Below are positions 44,901 to 52,543 of a stretch of 64,000 bases of DNA, piece by piece. The translations under genes and the position numbers were made by a program. The DNA is taken from positions 1 to 64,000 of the forward strand of contig JAPOYI010000087.1 of NCBI GenBank assembly GCA_026706665.1. The letters are read 5' to 3'. Within the stretch, counting starts at the first letter, position 1; each line of letters begins with the position of its first letter. A model generated the notes under the pieces. The model ran no database searches. It worked only from the letters and a program-made list of their open reading frames with translations, and was not told the DNA's origin. This DNA comes from Gammaproteobacteria bacterium (GTDB lineage Bacteria > Pseudomonadota > Gammaproteobacteria > Pseudomonadales > Azotimanducaceae).

Positions 44901-47900
44901 GCGCTGGTCGCGCCCGCGCCAGCGAACCTTTCGGCAACCGCGCTGGCCACGGTTCCAAGCGTTTTCGTCTCGGCGGCACTCGCTTTCGAGGCGGCGGACC
45001 TCAAACCCGGCGAACGCGTCCTGATCCATGCCGGCGCGGGTGGCCTGGGGCTCGCGGCGATCGAACTCGCACGCGCAACCGGAGCGGAAGTGATCGCCAC
45101 CGCGAGCGCACCCAAACGCCCGTTCCTGCGCGGGATCGGAGTAAGCCACGTGTTCGACAGCCGCACGACGGAGTTCGGCCAGAAGGTGCTCGACGCCACC
45201 GGCGGAGCGGGCGTCGACGTGATCGTGAACAGCCTGACGGGCGAGGGATTCATCGAGGCAAGCCTTGCCTGCCTGGGCAAGGGCGGGCGTTTCGTCGAGA
45301 TGGCCCGGCGCGACATCTGGACAGCGGAAGAGATGGCCGCCGCACGGCCCGATGTGGGCTACAGCATCATCGAACTGGATGTCCTGAAGCGCGACGAGCC
45401 CGAACGGGCGGGAACAATACTCAAGAGACTGATCGACCGAATGGCCGCCGGAGAAATCAAACCCCTCGTGCATTGCCGATGGCCATTGGCGGAGACGGGC
45501 GACGCGATGGCGTGCATGCAGGCTGCACGTCACATCGGCAAGATCGTACTGACGTTGCCGCCGCTCACAGACGGAGGTTTGCGAGCGGATCGAACGTACC
45601 TGGTGACCGGCGGCCTTGGCGGGATCGGCCGCGTGGTTGCGGAGTGGCTGGCAGACCACGGCGCGGGCGTCATCGTATTGAACGGACGCCGTGACCCGGA
45701 CGAACCTGCGGAGCAGGCGATCCGCGCGCTTCGCGAGCGGGGGATCCGGGTCGAAGTGGAACTCGCGGATGTGACCGACGCCGCCGCCGTCGACGGCATG
45801 CTCGCCCGGATGGACGCTTCCTTGCCGCCGCTCGGCGGCGTGATCCACAGCGTGGGCGTGTTGTCGGACGGCGCGCTGTCGAACCAGAGCTGGGACCGTT
45901 TCGAACAGGTGCTCATGCCGAAGATCCTCGGCGCCTGGCACCTGCACCGGGCGACCCTGGATCACGATCTCGATCTCTTCGTGCTGTTCTCCAGCGTCAC
46001 CGGCGTGCTCGGCAACGCCGGCCAGGCTAACCACGCCGCCGCCAACGCCTTCCTGGACCAGCTCGCCGGGCATCGCCGCGCCCTCGGGCTGCCGGGGCAG
46101 TCCATCGCCTGGGGCGCGTGGTCCGGTCTCGGCGAGGCGGAAGAACAGCGTGAGCGTATCGCCCGTCAGCTCGAGGCGTCGGGAACCGGCTGGATGACGC
46201 CGCAGAAGGGCCTCATGGCGTTCGACCGGCTGGTGCGGGAAGACCTGACGACCACGACGGTGACATCGGTCGACTGGCCGGTATTCGCCGAGGCACACGA
46301 AAGCCATCCGCCGTTCCTCGAGGAAATACTGGCCACCGTCGGTGCCGATTCCGCCGACACTTCGGCGTCTTCGGTCGATCTGCTCGCGGCGTTCGCGGCA
46401 GCGCCGGTTTCGGAACGCGAGGCGCTGCTCGTGGGATTCCTCCAGGAAGAACTGAAAGCCGTATTGAGGATGCCTACGGAGCCATCACCGACGGTGGGCT
46501 TTGTCGACCTCGGCATGGACTCGCTCATGGCGGTGGAGTTCCGCAACCGTTTGAATCGGGCGCTTGCCGACGCTTACGTAGCGCCCAACACGGTGGTCTT
46601 CGACTATCCGGACATCGCGAGCCTCGCCCGTCACCTTGTGCGGGAACTGGGCAGGGACGATGACAGTGGTTCAACCGCGCTTCCCGAACCATCCCCACAG
46701 CGCAGCGTGCAGATCCGCGGCGAGCAGGAGGCGGACGCGATCGCAGTCGTCGGCATGGCCTGCCGGTTCCCCGGCGCGCCCGATCTCGACGCCTTCTGGC
46801 GGCTGCTCGAAGACGGCGTCGACGCGGTGACCCAGGGACGCCGGGATAGCGGTCCCTGGCCCGGGGTCTTTGGCGACCCCGCGGGAGACGGGGCCTACCG
46901 GTGGGGCGGCTTCCTCGACGGCATGGACCAGTTCGATTCGAAGTTCTTCCGCATTCTGCCTATCGAGGCACGGATGATGGACCCGCGCCAGCGGCTGCTG
47001 CTGGAGACGGCCTGGCAGGCCCTGGAGGATGCCGGAATCGATCCGGCGACATTGGTCGGCAGCCGGACCGGCGTCTACGCCGGCGTCGGCGCCAGCGAGT
47101 ACCGGGACCTGATCGAGTCCAGCGGCGAACAGGGAGGCTACCTCGGGACCGCCGGTAGCGTTGCCGCGGGTCGGGTGGCTTTCGCCCTGGGCCTCATGGG
47201 ACCTGCGATGCCGGTCGACCTGGCCTGCGCGTCGTCACTGGTCGCGGTTCACCAGGCCATCGCGGGCCTGCGCTGCGGCGAACTGGACCTCGCACTCGTC
47301 GGCGGCGCGAACGCGGTGCTGTCGACCGGTATCACCAGGTTCATGGTCGAACTGGGCATGTTGTCGCCCGAGGGCAAGTGCAGGACCTTTGATGCCGATG
47401 CAAACGGTTTCGTGCGCGGCGAAGGCTGCGGAATCCTGGTCCTGAAACGGCTTGCGGAGGCAGAGGCGGACGGTGATCGAATCTGGGGCGTGATCGTGGG
47501 CGCCGCCGTGAGCCACAACGGCGTCAGCGCGGGCATGACCGTACCCAACGGCCCCGCCCAGGAGCAGGCAATCGAGGAAGCCGTGGCGCGCGCTGGAATA
47601 GATCCGGGCCAGGTCGACTACCTCGAAGCGCACGGCGTGGGGACGAGCCTTGGCGACTCCATCGAGGTCCGCGCCGCATCGAACGTCTACGGAAGAAACC
47701 GGCCCGATGACCGCCCCCTGCTCATCGGTACGGCCAAGACCAATATTGGACATCTCGAGTGGGCGGCGGGCGTCGCCGGTCTCATCAAGACCATGCTGGC
47801 GATGCAGCGTGGCGTGATCCCCAGGCACCTGCATTTTGACAACCCGAACCCGCGCGTGGAATGGGACGACTTGCCAGTGCGGGTGACTTCGGAGCCGACG

Positions 47901-49199
47901 CCGTGGCCGGCCAGCGAGGATCGGCCACCGCGCGCGGCAGTGAGCGCTTTTGGTCTTTCAGGCACCAACGCCCACGTGATCGTGGAGGGTTATCGATCGA
48001 CACCGGAGGGTACCCGCGAAAACGGCGACGCTGGCTGGGGTTCCGGCCCCGCCTTTTTCGTTCCGGTTCCACCCGTCTCCGCCCTGGGCGGTGCGCCGGA
48101 AGCGGTGCTCGATGATCGCCAGACGCGCTTACTGCCGTTGTCGGCAAAGTCGGATGATGCCCTCAAACATCTGGCGCGCGGATATCTCGAATGGATCGCG
48201 GCGCAAAAGGACGCAGACGGGCCCGACCTGTCCAACCTGCTTGCGGACATGGCCTGGACAGCGGGTGTCGGCCGCGGACACTTCGCGCATCGGGCCAGCG
48301 TGGTATTCGACGATGTACGGTCGCTCGAAGCCGGGTTGGAAGCGATCGCCACGGACGGCAGGCCAATACCGCAACTGGTAGAAGGCAGTCAGGCCAGGGT
48401 CGCCTTCGCCTACACGGGACAAGGCCAACACTGGCCCGGCATGGGACAGGAACTCTATCGAGCGGAGCCGGTAGCGAGAGCGATTCTCGACCGTTGCGAC
48501 GCTCTCGTCAGGAATCAGCGCGGCAGTTCCCTGCTCGACGTCATGTTCGGCGCCTCCAGTGGCCTCGACGATCCCGCGTGGTCAGGGTTGTCAGTCTGGG
48601 CCCTGCAGTGTTCGCTTGCGGCCATGTGGGAGAGCGTCGGTGTCCGGCCAAATGTCGTTGTCAGCGACGGTCTCGGCGAGATCGCCGCGGGGCAGGCCGC
48701 GGGCGTGTTCGGCATTGACGAAGGACTGCTGCTCGTCACATCCCGGGACATGGAGTCACCGCCGGTCAATGTAGCCGTCGCGGCGCCGAGACTTGCCATG
48801 GTCAGCGCCGAGACGGGACAGGCAGTGGCTGCCGACGAAGTGCTCGACGGGGCGTATTGGCAGCGCCAGAGCCGGGCCGTCCCGGCGCTCGACCGCTCGG
48901 TGGCAACGCTTGCGAACCTCGGCGTGGAAGTACTGGTGGAGATCGGGCCGCGACCGATGCTGGGACCCAAACTGACTAGGCTATGGCCCGGTACCGCACC
49001 CGCCACATTGGCGAGTCTGGACCCCGAAGCTTCGGGCCAGGACAGCCATGTGGCGGCGGTCGCCCGTGCCTATGAAGCGGGACTGGCAGTCGAGTTCAAG
49101 GGCCTGTTCGCCAGCGAATCGCGGTCCCGGATCTCGCTGCCGCACTATCCCTTCCAGCGCCGGCGGCACTGGATCAGCGCACCGCGAGGATCTACATAG
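38946..49199 (+). CDS. Reducing type I polyketide synthase, KS-AT-DH-MT-psiKR-ER-KR-ACP-KS-AT(degenerate)
   Basis: A 3417-residue multifunctional synthase. KS1 (~17-445): Cys194 in DTACSSSL, His329 (HGTGT), His369 (NIGHLE). AT1 (~575-880): Ser670 in GHSLGE. DH (~945-1230): His980 in HRVFDHVLAP, where the usual Gly of HxxxGxxxxP is Asp984, and Asp1161/Gln1165. C-methyltransferase (~1390-1690): EVGAGTGSA near 1491. Structural KR (~1700-1885). ER (~1890-2205): HAGAGGLGLAA at 2028. KR (~2215-2405): GGLGGIG at 2222 and Ser2350, but His2363 in the Tyr slot. ACP: Ser2526 (GMDSL). KS2 (~2595-3020): Cys2761 (DLACASSL), His2896, His2936. AT2: GHSLG replaced by SDGLG (Gly3242 for Ser) and shortened by roughly 100 residues. 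No thioesterase or second ACP. It should make a reduced, methyl-branched acyl chain. It is co-transcribed with the SulP gene. Confidence 0.93.
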   Translation: MSSSESNADSTEQMTSETWQPIAIVGMACRFPGGPDLETFWRLLDSGQTAVTEGTPGSGVGRVGQLFPDGPVEWPACRYGAFVDDIDQFDAEFFRISPLEAQLLDPQQRMMLETCWRALEDAGIDPESLRGTRTGVYAGMSNNDYRHLILAGRENTEAAAGLYSVTGSSLSPAIGRVSFVLGFEGPAMVVDTACSSSLVAVHQATAGLHRGDADLALVGGVQAILFGRLSALRAKAGMLSPNGRCKTFDAAADGYVRGEGCGIVALKRLDDAIADGDRIWAVIRGSAVNQDGTGPGLTVPEGPAQQRAIEAALARAGIEPSEVDYLEAHGTGTLVGDPTEFEAAGTVYGKGRDPDHPLLIGSVKTNIGHLESAAGVAGLIKAALALKRGTIPKHLHFETPSPELDWDRLPVRVTAEPTPWPPVDRPSRAGVNSFGFSGTNAHVVLESYGEPHSSEKGEIHVASGPRRAITRPEVPDSSVSDAARMRLLPLSGKSDAALRDAAGRYLQWLDERDLSEPSTDRASLSDMAWTASVGRSHFTRRAGVVFRDGSSLRDALSSLADEDEPSDRPAARDNPKVAFVYTGQASQWIGMARNIHESEPVARAVIDRCDALLAESRGVSLKDVMFGNSDAANALDDPAWTQPAIYVLECALTAQWASLGVRPDIVVGHSLGEIAAAQAAGVFSLEEGLGFATTRGDLISALPEKGAMAVVFATASDVAAALDEHNANCDGPGLCLAAYNGTNQAISGPESEVASILARFEADNVRTAKLRASPAYHSALVDPALDGLEAYFADVAVQEPEVAMVSSLSGEQVQPGTCLDGSYWRKQARQPVAFDRCVRKLAELAVDVVIEIGPHGVLTPLVALGWSAEAQAPAAFASLRRPSRDESLADVEGSFMAAVASAYEAGVPLAFEGLFAGEERCRISLPGYPFQRRRHWIEAPRRQRRQVGDPLLGVRHESPRGEIDFETEIHVSDPAWIDDHRVFDHVLAPGALYGAMAVSVPLLEGAPSATVEDLRMHNPLVFPATRSGEATDEEESARGARKVQVVVSASAGARQAGQRVEIFSKGEAEQDWTLHAEALVSEGVSTRDGTDTTTLDGLRRRLSPRDVDAYYRAKAETGIQLGPSFQSLRSAWSGPLEALGEVALPDGVESMDSCVHPVLLDGCFQVFSAARNHADAGDNTPYLPFGWERLWLNGPLPDRVVCHARLKTGTGDESADDTTDAQREVVTGDLTIYDLNGDVLGGLDGYTVKRATRAALLSAVEGLDDLLYRVVWQDQPLVPGILPADFLPGPAAVADQSGMFTDYLSTEGVDAETRSGLLADLEVLSRRYAVAALDRLGWQRNAGDSVDPESLREDLGVLDEHRKVLRRMLEMLASSGVLKETDGVFEVLVGSGEPLPAELPEDAGAYAKRMEDAYPHGLTEIGLFCRCGGALPEVLRGDADPLTLLFSSGEPSAADLYLKAPVARAANRMLAEAVETLLAELPDGRRLRIVEVGAGTGSATASVLPELPPGRFDYTYTDISAGFFAEAEGRFGGVEAGIEYRVLDIEKDPVAQGFDSHGYDLVIASNVLHATRYLNETLAHCLDLLAPSGHLLALENLRGQGWLDLTFGQLDGWWRFADDYRPHHALAAPPVWRQALHDAGYPEVAFVGVDETADPDRGVIVAQGPAEVTEPAGLWVVAEGKGEIADGLAKTLAARNQTVVLAREEAEDVTVTADAGVFAARIEAANRESWQALFERLPDNLPLDGVVHLAALEGHGTGATTEQMAGDTRRVAGSALALAQGLADADATPAKGVWFITRGAQVLERERDGELAGATLWGFGKVVAREAPHWQPRMLDLDPGPRSPKADLAEELLSPDPETHIAYRGGRRRVARFVRSGDGPRRIELPEEPGWLLDADEGGALDQIVAAPQPEAALAAGEVRVAVEAAGLNFWDIFRGMGLFTEGLFGEELVGRVVETGEAVTGVSVGERVVGLGDGTFGAEAVTREALVAPAPANLSATALATVPSVFVSAALAFEAADLKPGERVLIHAGAGGLGLAAIELARATGAEVIATASAPKRPFLRGIGVSHVFDSRTTEFGQKVLDATGGAGVDVIVNSLTGEGFIEASLACLGKGGRFVEMARRDIWTAEEMAAARPDVGYSIIELDVLKRDEPERAGTILKRLIDRMAAGEIKPLVHCRWPLAETGDAMACMQAARHIGKIVLTLPPLTDGGLRADRTYLVTGGLGGIGRVVAEWLADHGAGVIVLNGRRDPDEPAEQAIRALRERGIRVEVELADVTDAAAVDGMLARMDASLPPLGGVIHSVGVLSDGALSNQSWDRFEQVLMPKILGAWHLHRATLDHDLDLFVLFSSVTGVLGNAGQANHAAANAFLDQLAGHRRALGLPGQSIAWGAWSGLGEAEEQRERIARQLEASGTGWMTPQKGLMAFDRLVREDLTTTTVTSVDWPVFAEAHESHPPFLEEILATVGADSADTSASSVDLLAAFAAAPVSEREALLVGFLQEELKAVLRMPTEPSPTVGFVDLGMDSLMAVEFRNRLNRALADAYVAPNTVVFDYPDIASLARHLVRELGRDDDSGSTALPEPSPQRSVQIRGEQEADAIAVVGMACRFPGAPDLDAFWRLLEDGVDAVTQGRRDSGPWPGVFGDPAGDGAYRWGGFLDGMDQFDSKFFRILPIEARMMDPRQRLLLETAWQALEDAGIDPATLVGSRTGVYAGVGASEYRDLIESSGEQGGYLGTAGSVAAGRVAFALGLMGPAMPVDLACASSLVAVHQAIAGLRCGELDLALVGGANAVLSTGITRFMVELGMLSPEGKCRTFDADANGFVRGEGCGILVLKRLAEAEADGDRIWGVIVGAAVSHNGVSAGMTVPNGPAQEQAIEEAVARAGIDPGQVDYLEAHGVGTSLGDSIEVRAASNVYGRNRPDDRPLLIGTAKTNIGHLEWAAGVAGLIKTMLAMQRGVIPRHLHFDNPNPRVEWDDLPVRVTSEPTPWPASEDRPPRAAVSAFGLSGTNAHVIVEGYRSTPEGTRENGDAGWGSGPAFFVPVPPVSALGGAPEAVLDDRQTRLLPLSAKSDDALKHLARGYLEWIAAQKDADGPDLSNLLADMAWTAGVGRGHFAHRASVVFDDVRSLEAGLEAIATDGRPIPQLVEGSQARVAFAYTGQGQHWPGMGQELYRAEPVARAILDRCDALVRNQRGSSLLDVMFGASSGLDDPAWSGLSVWALQCSLAAMWESVGVRPNVVVSDGLGEIAAGQAAGVFGIDEGLLLVTSRDMESPPVNVAVAAPRLAMVSAETGQAVAADEVLDGAYWQRQSRAVPALDRSVATLANLGVEVLVEIGPRPMLGPKLTRLWPGTAPATLASLDPEASGQDSHVAAVARAYEAGLAVEFKGLFASESRSRISLPHYPFQRRRHWISAPRGST

Positions 49200-50118
49200 C
49201 CCGATCGAGATATTCCCGCATGGCGGCGACGCACTCGGCGGGTTTTTCCAATTGCAGATAGTGCGTCGCCTCAGGCAGGAAGTCGTAGTCCACGGTCTCC
49301 ATCTGCATCAGGTCGAAGGTGGGCAGGTACGCAAACGGCAGCGTCGGATCCGCGCCGAGCACCTTGATGTGGCAAGGAAGGTTCTCGAAGTCCACCATGC
49401 CCGCATAGCCACGCACGTAGTCGACGATCCGCGCCTCGTACTCCGGCGGACAACGAAGTTCGTAATGCGCGCCGCCAGCGGCCTTTCGCAGTGTCGTTCT
49501 CGCCATGAGTTCATGAACCCCCGGGACAACACGGGCGAGGCTCGGGGAATAGCCCACCAGGTCCACGAAACTCGCAAGCGTTGGGAATCGGTTCCCGCGC
49601 CGCCGCGTTCTTCGGGCCAGCAGTTCCGCCAGCTCGTCGAATTTCGTCTCGCTCACGCTCGGTCTGTACAGTGGCGGGTCAAACAGAACCAGGGTGGAGA
49701 AGTTCGGACCCCGGGAACCCGAGGCTTCCGCCATGATCGGGGACAGGGAGAGCAGCGCGATCAGGGCCGAAAACGAATGATATACGCCGATTCTGGGTTT
49801 CGGACCAAAACACTCATCTATCCGATCAAGTATTCGATATAAATCACTGATAAATGTTGGTATATCATGCCTTTGAACCGTAGTCAGGCCATTCCTTCCG
49901 TGATTCCTGAGGTCGTAGACAATCAGGTCGAAGTCGTCGGCAAGCAGCGACCAGAACGGATAGTAGAGGTCGATTGCCAGGCCGTTGCCATGGCTGAGAA
50001 AGAGTCTCCTGCCCTCGGGATTGCCGTATCTCCTGAGAGTCGTGACAGTCGAGTCGTCGAGGCGAACTTCACAGGCCGATTGCGGTTCGGGTATCTCCCA
50101 CGCGACTTCTGACGTCAT
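49192..50118 (-). CDS. Alpha/beta hydrolase linked to the polyketide synthase
   Basis: 308 residues from ATG 50118 (a longer frame exists but overlaps the phosphopantetheinyl transferase gene). An alpha/beta-hydrolase pattern: oxyanion turn SHGNG (42-46), VYDLRNHGRNG after strand 5, and nucleophile-elbow GVYHSFSALIAL with Ser115, a degenerate GxSxG. A late Asp (LGADPTLPF) and His (EATHYLQLEKP) complete a triad. The ATG overlaps the stop of the transferase (ATGA). The stop overlaps the end of the convergent PKS gene by 8 bp. Because the PKS lacks a thioesterase, this enzyme may release or edit its product; that is inference from context. Confidence 0.8.
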   Translation of the reverse strand: MTSEVAWEIPEPQSACEVRLDDSTVTTLRRYGNPEGRRLFLSHGNGLAIDLYYPFWSLLADDFDLIVYDLRNHGRNGLTTVQRHDIPTFISDLYRILDRIDECFGPKPRIGVYHSFSALIALLSLSPIMAEASGSRGPNFSTLVLFDPPLYRPSVSETKFDELAELLARRTRRRGNRFPTLASFVDLVGYSPSLARVVPGVHELMARTTLRKAAGGAHYELRCPPEYEARIVDYVRGYAGMVDFENLPCHIKVLGADPTLPFAYLPTFDLMQMETVDYDFLPEATHYLQLEKPAECVAAMREYLDRAM

Positions 50119-50864
50119 GGAACTCCGGGGGCGGAATCGGGACCAGGAGGAACTTCGAGCGCGACCGCGGCGGCGAAATCCCTGTTGCCGATGTCTTCGA
50201 GCCGCCAGCGCAGGCCCGGCAGGCGCGGCAGTTCGAAGATGGTCCGGCGCGCGCTGCCACGGTACATCGACGGCGGGATCTCGAAGGTGGAGGTGTCCAG
50301 CGAGAACCCCGTGCCCAGCGCCTTGATCACCGCCTCCTTCAAGGTCCACAACCTGAAGAACATCCACGTCTTGTGCTCGCCCCTGGCAGCCGCCAGGGCC
50401 TCCTGCTCGCGCGGCGCGAAGACCTTCCTGATGTGGCCGTCGGGATCGTGGCGAAGTGCGCGCTCTTCGACATCCACGCCCAGACGCCCGCGCGGCGCAA
50501 ACGCAACGAGACCGTGGTCGCCCCCGTGGCTGACGTTGAAGCTCTCACGTACCGGCTCTTCGTCGACAAATGCGCCGGGTTTCCCGTGTTCCAGCGACAC
50601 GAAGCGGAGGTCCTGATTCGCGCATCCAATGCGCTCACACAGGACACGCCGCAGCGCCGCGCGGCACAGGGCGAATTGGCGCCGGGGCCGCGGATGCCTA
50701 TAGCGATGCCACCTGGCCAGTTCCTCCCGGTCCAGCGACCTCAGCGCATCCGCTTCCCGCCTTTCGTCGGGTCGAAGGTCAACGTGAACGATGGCGGCGC
50801 CGCCGGCATCTCCGACCGGACGCCACCAGGGGTCATCCGCCGGGATTCGGGCAAGCGCCATCAC
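50115..50864 (-). CDS. Sfp-type 4'-phosphopantetheinyl transferase
   Basis: A 249-residue transferase that attaches the phosphopantetheine arm of CoA to a carrier-protein serine. Family motifs: FNVSHGGDHGLVAF (109-122), Mg-binding Asp131 and Glu133 in GVDVEE, and WTLKEAVIKALGTG (173-186). The length fits the Sfp class that serves secondary metabolism. It is flanked by the ACP gene (79 bp upstream) and the hydrolase gene (ATGA overlap). It probably activates both the PKS-embedded ACP and the stand-alone ACP. Confidence 0.9.
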   Translation of the reverse strand: MMALARIPADDPWWRPVGDAGGAAIVHVDLRPDERREADALRSLDREELARWHRYRHPRPRRQFALCRAALRRVLCERIGCANQDLRFVSLEHGKPGAFVDEEPVRESFNVSHGGDHGLVAFAPRGRLGVDVEERALRHDPDGHIRKVFAPREQEALAAARGEHKTWMFFRLWTLKEAVIKALGTGFSLDTSTFEIPPSMYRGSARRTIFELPRLPGLRWRLEDIGNRDFAAAVALEVPPGPDSAPGVP

Positions 50865-50943
50865 CGCGTTTCAACGCCAGATTGAACCTCGAGTTGATGG
50901 ATCCGCACTTGCGGGAGACTGGCGGATCACTTTCCGGCGCGCT

Positions 50944-51168
50944 CTAGGCGGCAGCCTCGATGTACTTCGCGAGTGCCCGCATCGTATCGATCTCCCCCAG
51001 CGCTTCCGCAGGAATCTCGATACCAAATTCGTGATTGACCAACTTTATGAACGCCACCGCATCCATGGAGGAAATGTCGGACTCGCTCAGCTTCAGGTCC
51101 CAGTCGGGATCGCGCCCGAGTTCCAGGTTTTCCTTGGCGAGGGCAAAGAGACGTGATTCTACTGACAT
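50944..51168 (-). CDS. Stand-alone acyl carrier protein
   Basis: 74 residues from ATG 51168; the open frame extends 19 codons upstream but without carrier-like sequence. A four-helix acyl-carrier pattern: helix I MSVESRLFALAKENLEL, then LSESDISSMDAVAFIKLVNH where Ser34 occupies the phosphopantetheine site. The usual DSL is SSM here. Helix III-IV is IDTMRALAKYIEAAA. First gene of the ACP-transferase-hydrolase operon. It may accept or donate acyl chains at KS2 of the PKS, which has no ACP of its own. Confidence 0.85.
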   Translation of the reverse strand: MSVESRLFALAKENLELGRDPDWDLKLSESDISSMDAVAFIKLVNHEFGIEIPAEALGEIDTMRALAKYIEAAA

Positions 51169-51324
51169 TTGGTATAGCTCCGTATGGGAAGTTTGATCCA
51201 AGGCGTGCGGATTCAAAACTAGCACACCAGAGAGGGCCTAACCAGCCCACTGTCAGCCCATCAGCCCATCGGCAGGCTTGGGCTATCATTTGGAATCCGG
51301 CGATCAACGGACTCAACGCACCAG

Positions 51325-52521
51325 ATGAGCGAAACGCAACGCTTCAAGGAATCGGTCATGCGATCAGCGGATTCTCATGTCATCGAACCGGGCGATTTAT
51401 GGCAGGACCGCGTGCCGGCGAAGCTTCGCGACCGTGCGCCCCGCATAGTGGACAGCGTCGACTCCCTCCGGGGGGCCGTCGATGGAGAGTGGCTGGTCTG
51501 CGACGGCATCGACCCGCAACGCGTTGCCGGCTTCGCCGCAGCCGACGTGGACGATCCTCGGCAGCGGTCTGCTGCTGACAAACGCGGTTACGGGGAACTG
51601 CTGTCCGGCGGCTGGGATCCTGTGCAGCGCCTGAAGGACCAGGACGTGGACGGGGTCGGCTTCGAGGTTCTGTATCCGTCGATGGCCCTGCCGATGTTCG
51701 GGATTCCAGACTTCGAACTGCAATCCGCGGTGTTCGCGGCATACAACGACTGGATTGCCGAATTCGCATCCCACGATCCTGCGCGCCTGCTCGGCGTGGG
51801 CCTCGTCTGCATCGATGACATCGGCTGGGCCGTGGCAGAACTGGAGCGCATCGCACACCTGGGTCTAGGCGGCGCGATGATCCCGGTCGATCCCGACAGA
51901 CCGAACTACTCGAGCGGCCGCTTCGATCGGGTCTGGGGGGCCGCGCGCGCACTCGAATTGCCCCTGAGCATGCACATACTGACCGACCGCTCTGGAGCCA
52001 AATACAACCAGCGGCCGTTCCTGATGACCTGGATACGCCAAGTGCACCCGATCCAGCTGTCTCTGACGTCGATGTTGGTCTCCGGTGTGTTTCAACGTTT
52101 TCCGGATCTCAAGATCGTGTCAGTCGAGAACGATATCGGCTGGATTCCCTACTATCTCCAAAGACTTGAGGACAGCTTCGAGCAGTTCCGCTACCACGTG
52201 GGATATGACTCACCCGACACCCCTATCGACTACTTTCATCGAAACGTGTGGTTCACGTTTCAGGACGACCCGGTCGGGGTCCAGAACATCGAAACCATCG
52301 GCGTGGACCGGGTGATGTGGGGCTCGGACTTCCCCCATGGCGACTCTACTTGGCCTCACAGTCGGGAGGCCGTCGCGCGCAATTTCGACGGCATGCCCCA
52401 GGAGTACGTAGAGAAGGCCACGCACGACAACGTGACCGCGCTGTACGGGCTGGTGCCTAGTGCTCCGTCAAACCCAAATCTACGGGTATCTGCGGGTCTT
52501 TTTGGCTTGACGGAACACTAG
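51325..52521 (+). CDS. Amidohydrolase-family (PF04909-like) metal-dependent hydrolase
   Basis: A 398-residue TIM-barrel hydrolase. The metal-binding opening SADSHVIEP has Asp16 and His18, the mid-barrel histidine is in LPLSMHILTD, and the closing WGSDFPHGDSTWP has the catalytic Asp. The family includes decarboxylases and hydrolases of aromatic acids (ACMSD-like). ATG at 51325; an ATG at 51358 is also possible. The final ~20 residues after YGLV are encoded by a 65-bp inverted repeat that even supplies the stop codon, so the original C-terminus was probably replaced by an insertion. It is divergent from the ACP operon. Confidence 0.87.
   Translation: MSETQRFKESVMRSADSHVIEPGDLWQDRVPAKLRDRAPRIVDSVDSLRGAVDGEWLVCDGIDPQRVAGFAAADVDDPRQRSAADKRGYGELLSGGWDPVQRLKDQDVDGVGFEVLYPSMALPMFGIPDFELQSAVFAAYNDWIAEFASHDPARLLGVGLVCIDDIGWAVAELERIAHLGLGGAMIPVDPDRPNYSSGRFDRVWGAARALELPLSMHILTDRSGAKYNQRPFLMTWIRQVHPIQLSLTSMLVSGVFQRFPDLKIVSVENDIGWIPYYLQRLEDSFEQFRYHVGYDSPDTPIDYFHRNVWFTFQDDPVGVQNIETIGVDRVMWGSDFPHGDSTWPHSREAVARNFDGMPQEYVEKATHDNVTALYGLVPSAPSNPNLRVSAGLFGLTEH
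52457..52521. mobile_element. 65-bp MITE-like inverted repeat
   Basis: Arms CTAGTGYTCCGTCAARCC (52457-52478 and 52500-52521, about 19 of 22 positions paired) flank a 21-nt core. The ends start and finish with CTAG. The element could form a hairpin and forms the 3' end of the amidohydrolase gene. Identity with a known element cannot be checked here. Confidence 0.55.
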
Positions 52522-52543
52522 CCGTGGGACACTGGGCGCGCCC

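Noticed and set aside
41208..46307. Minus-strand frames of 882 and 713 codons opposite the PKS
   Set aside because: No recognisable domains; the plus strand carries continuous PKS domains. These are shadows.
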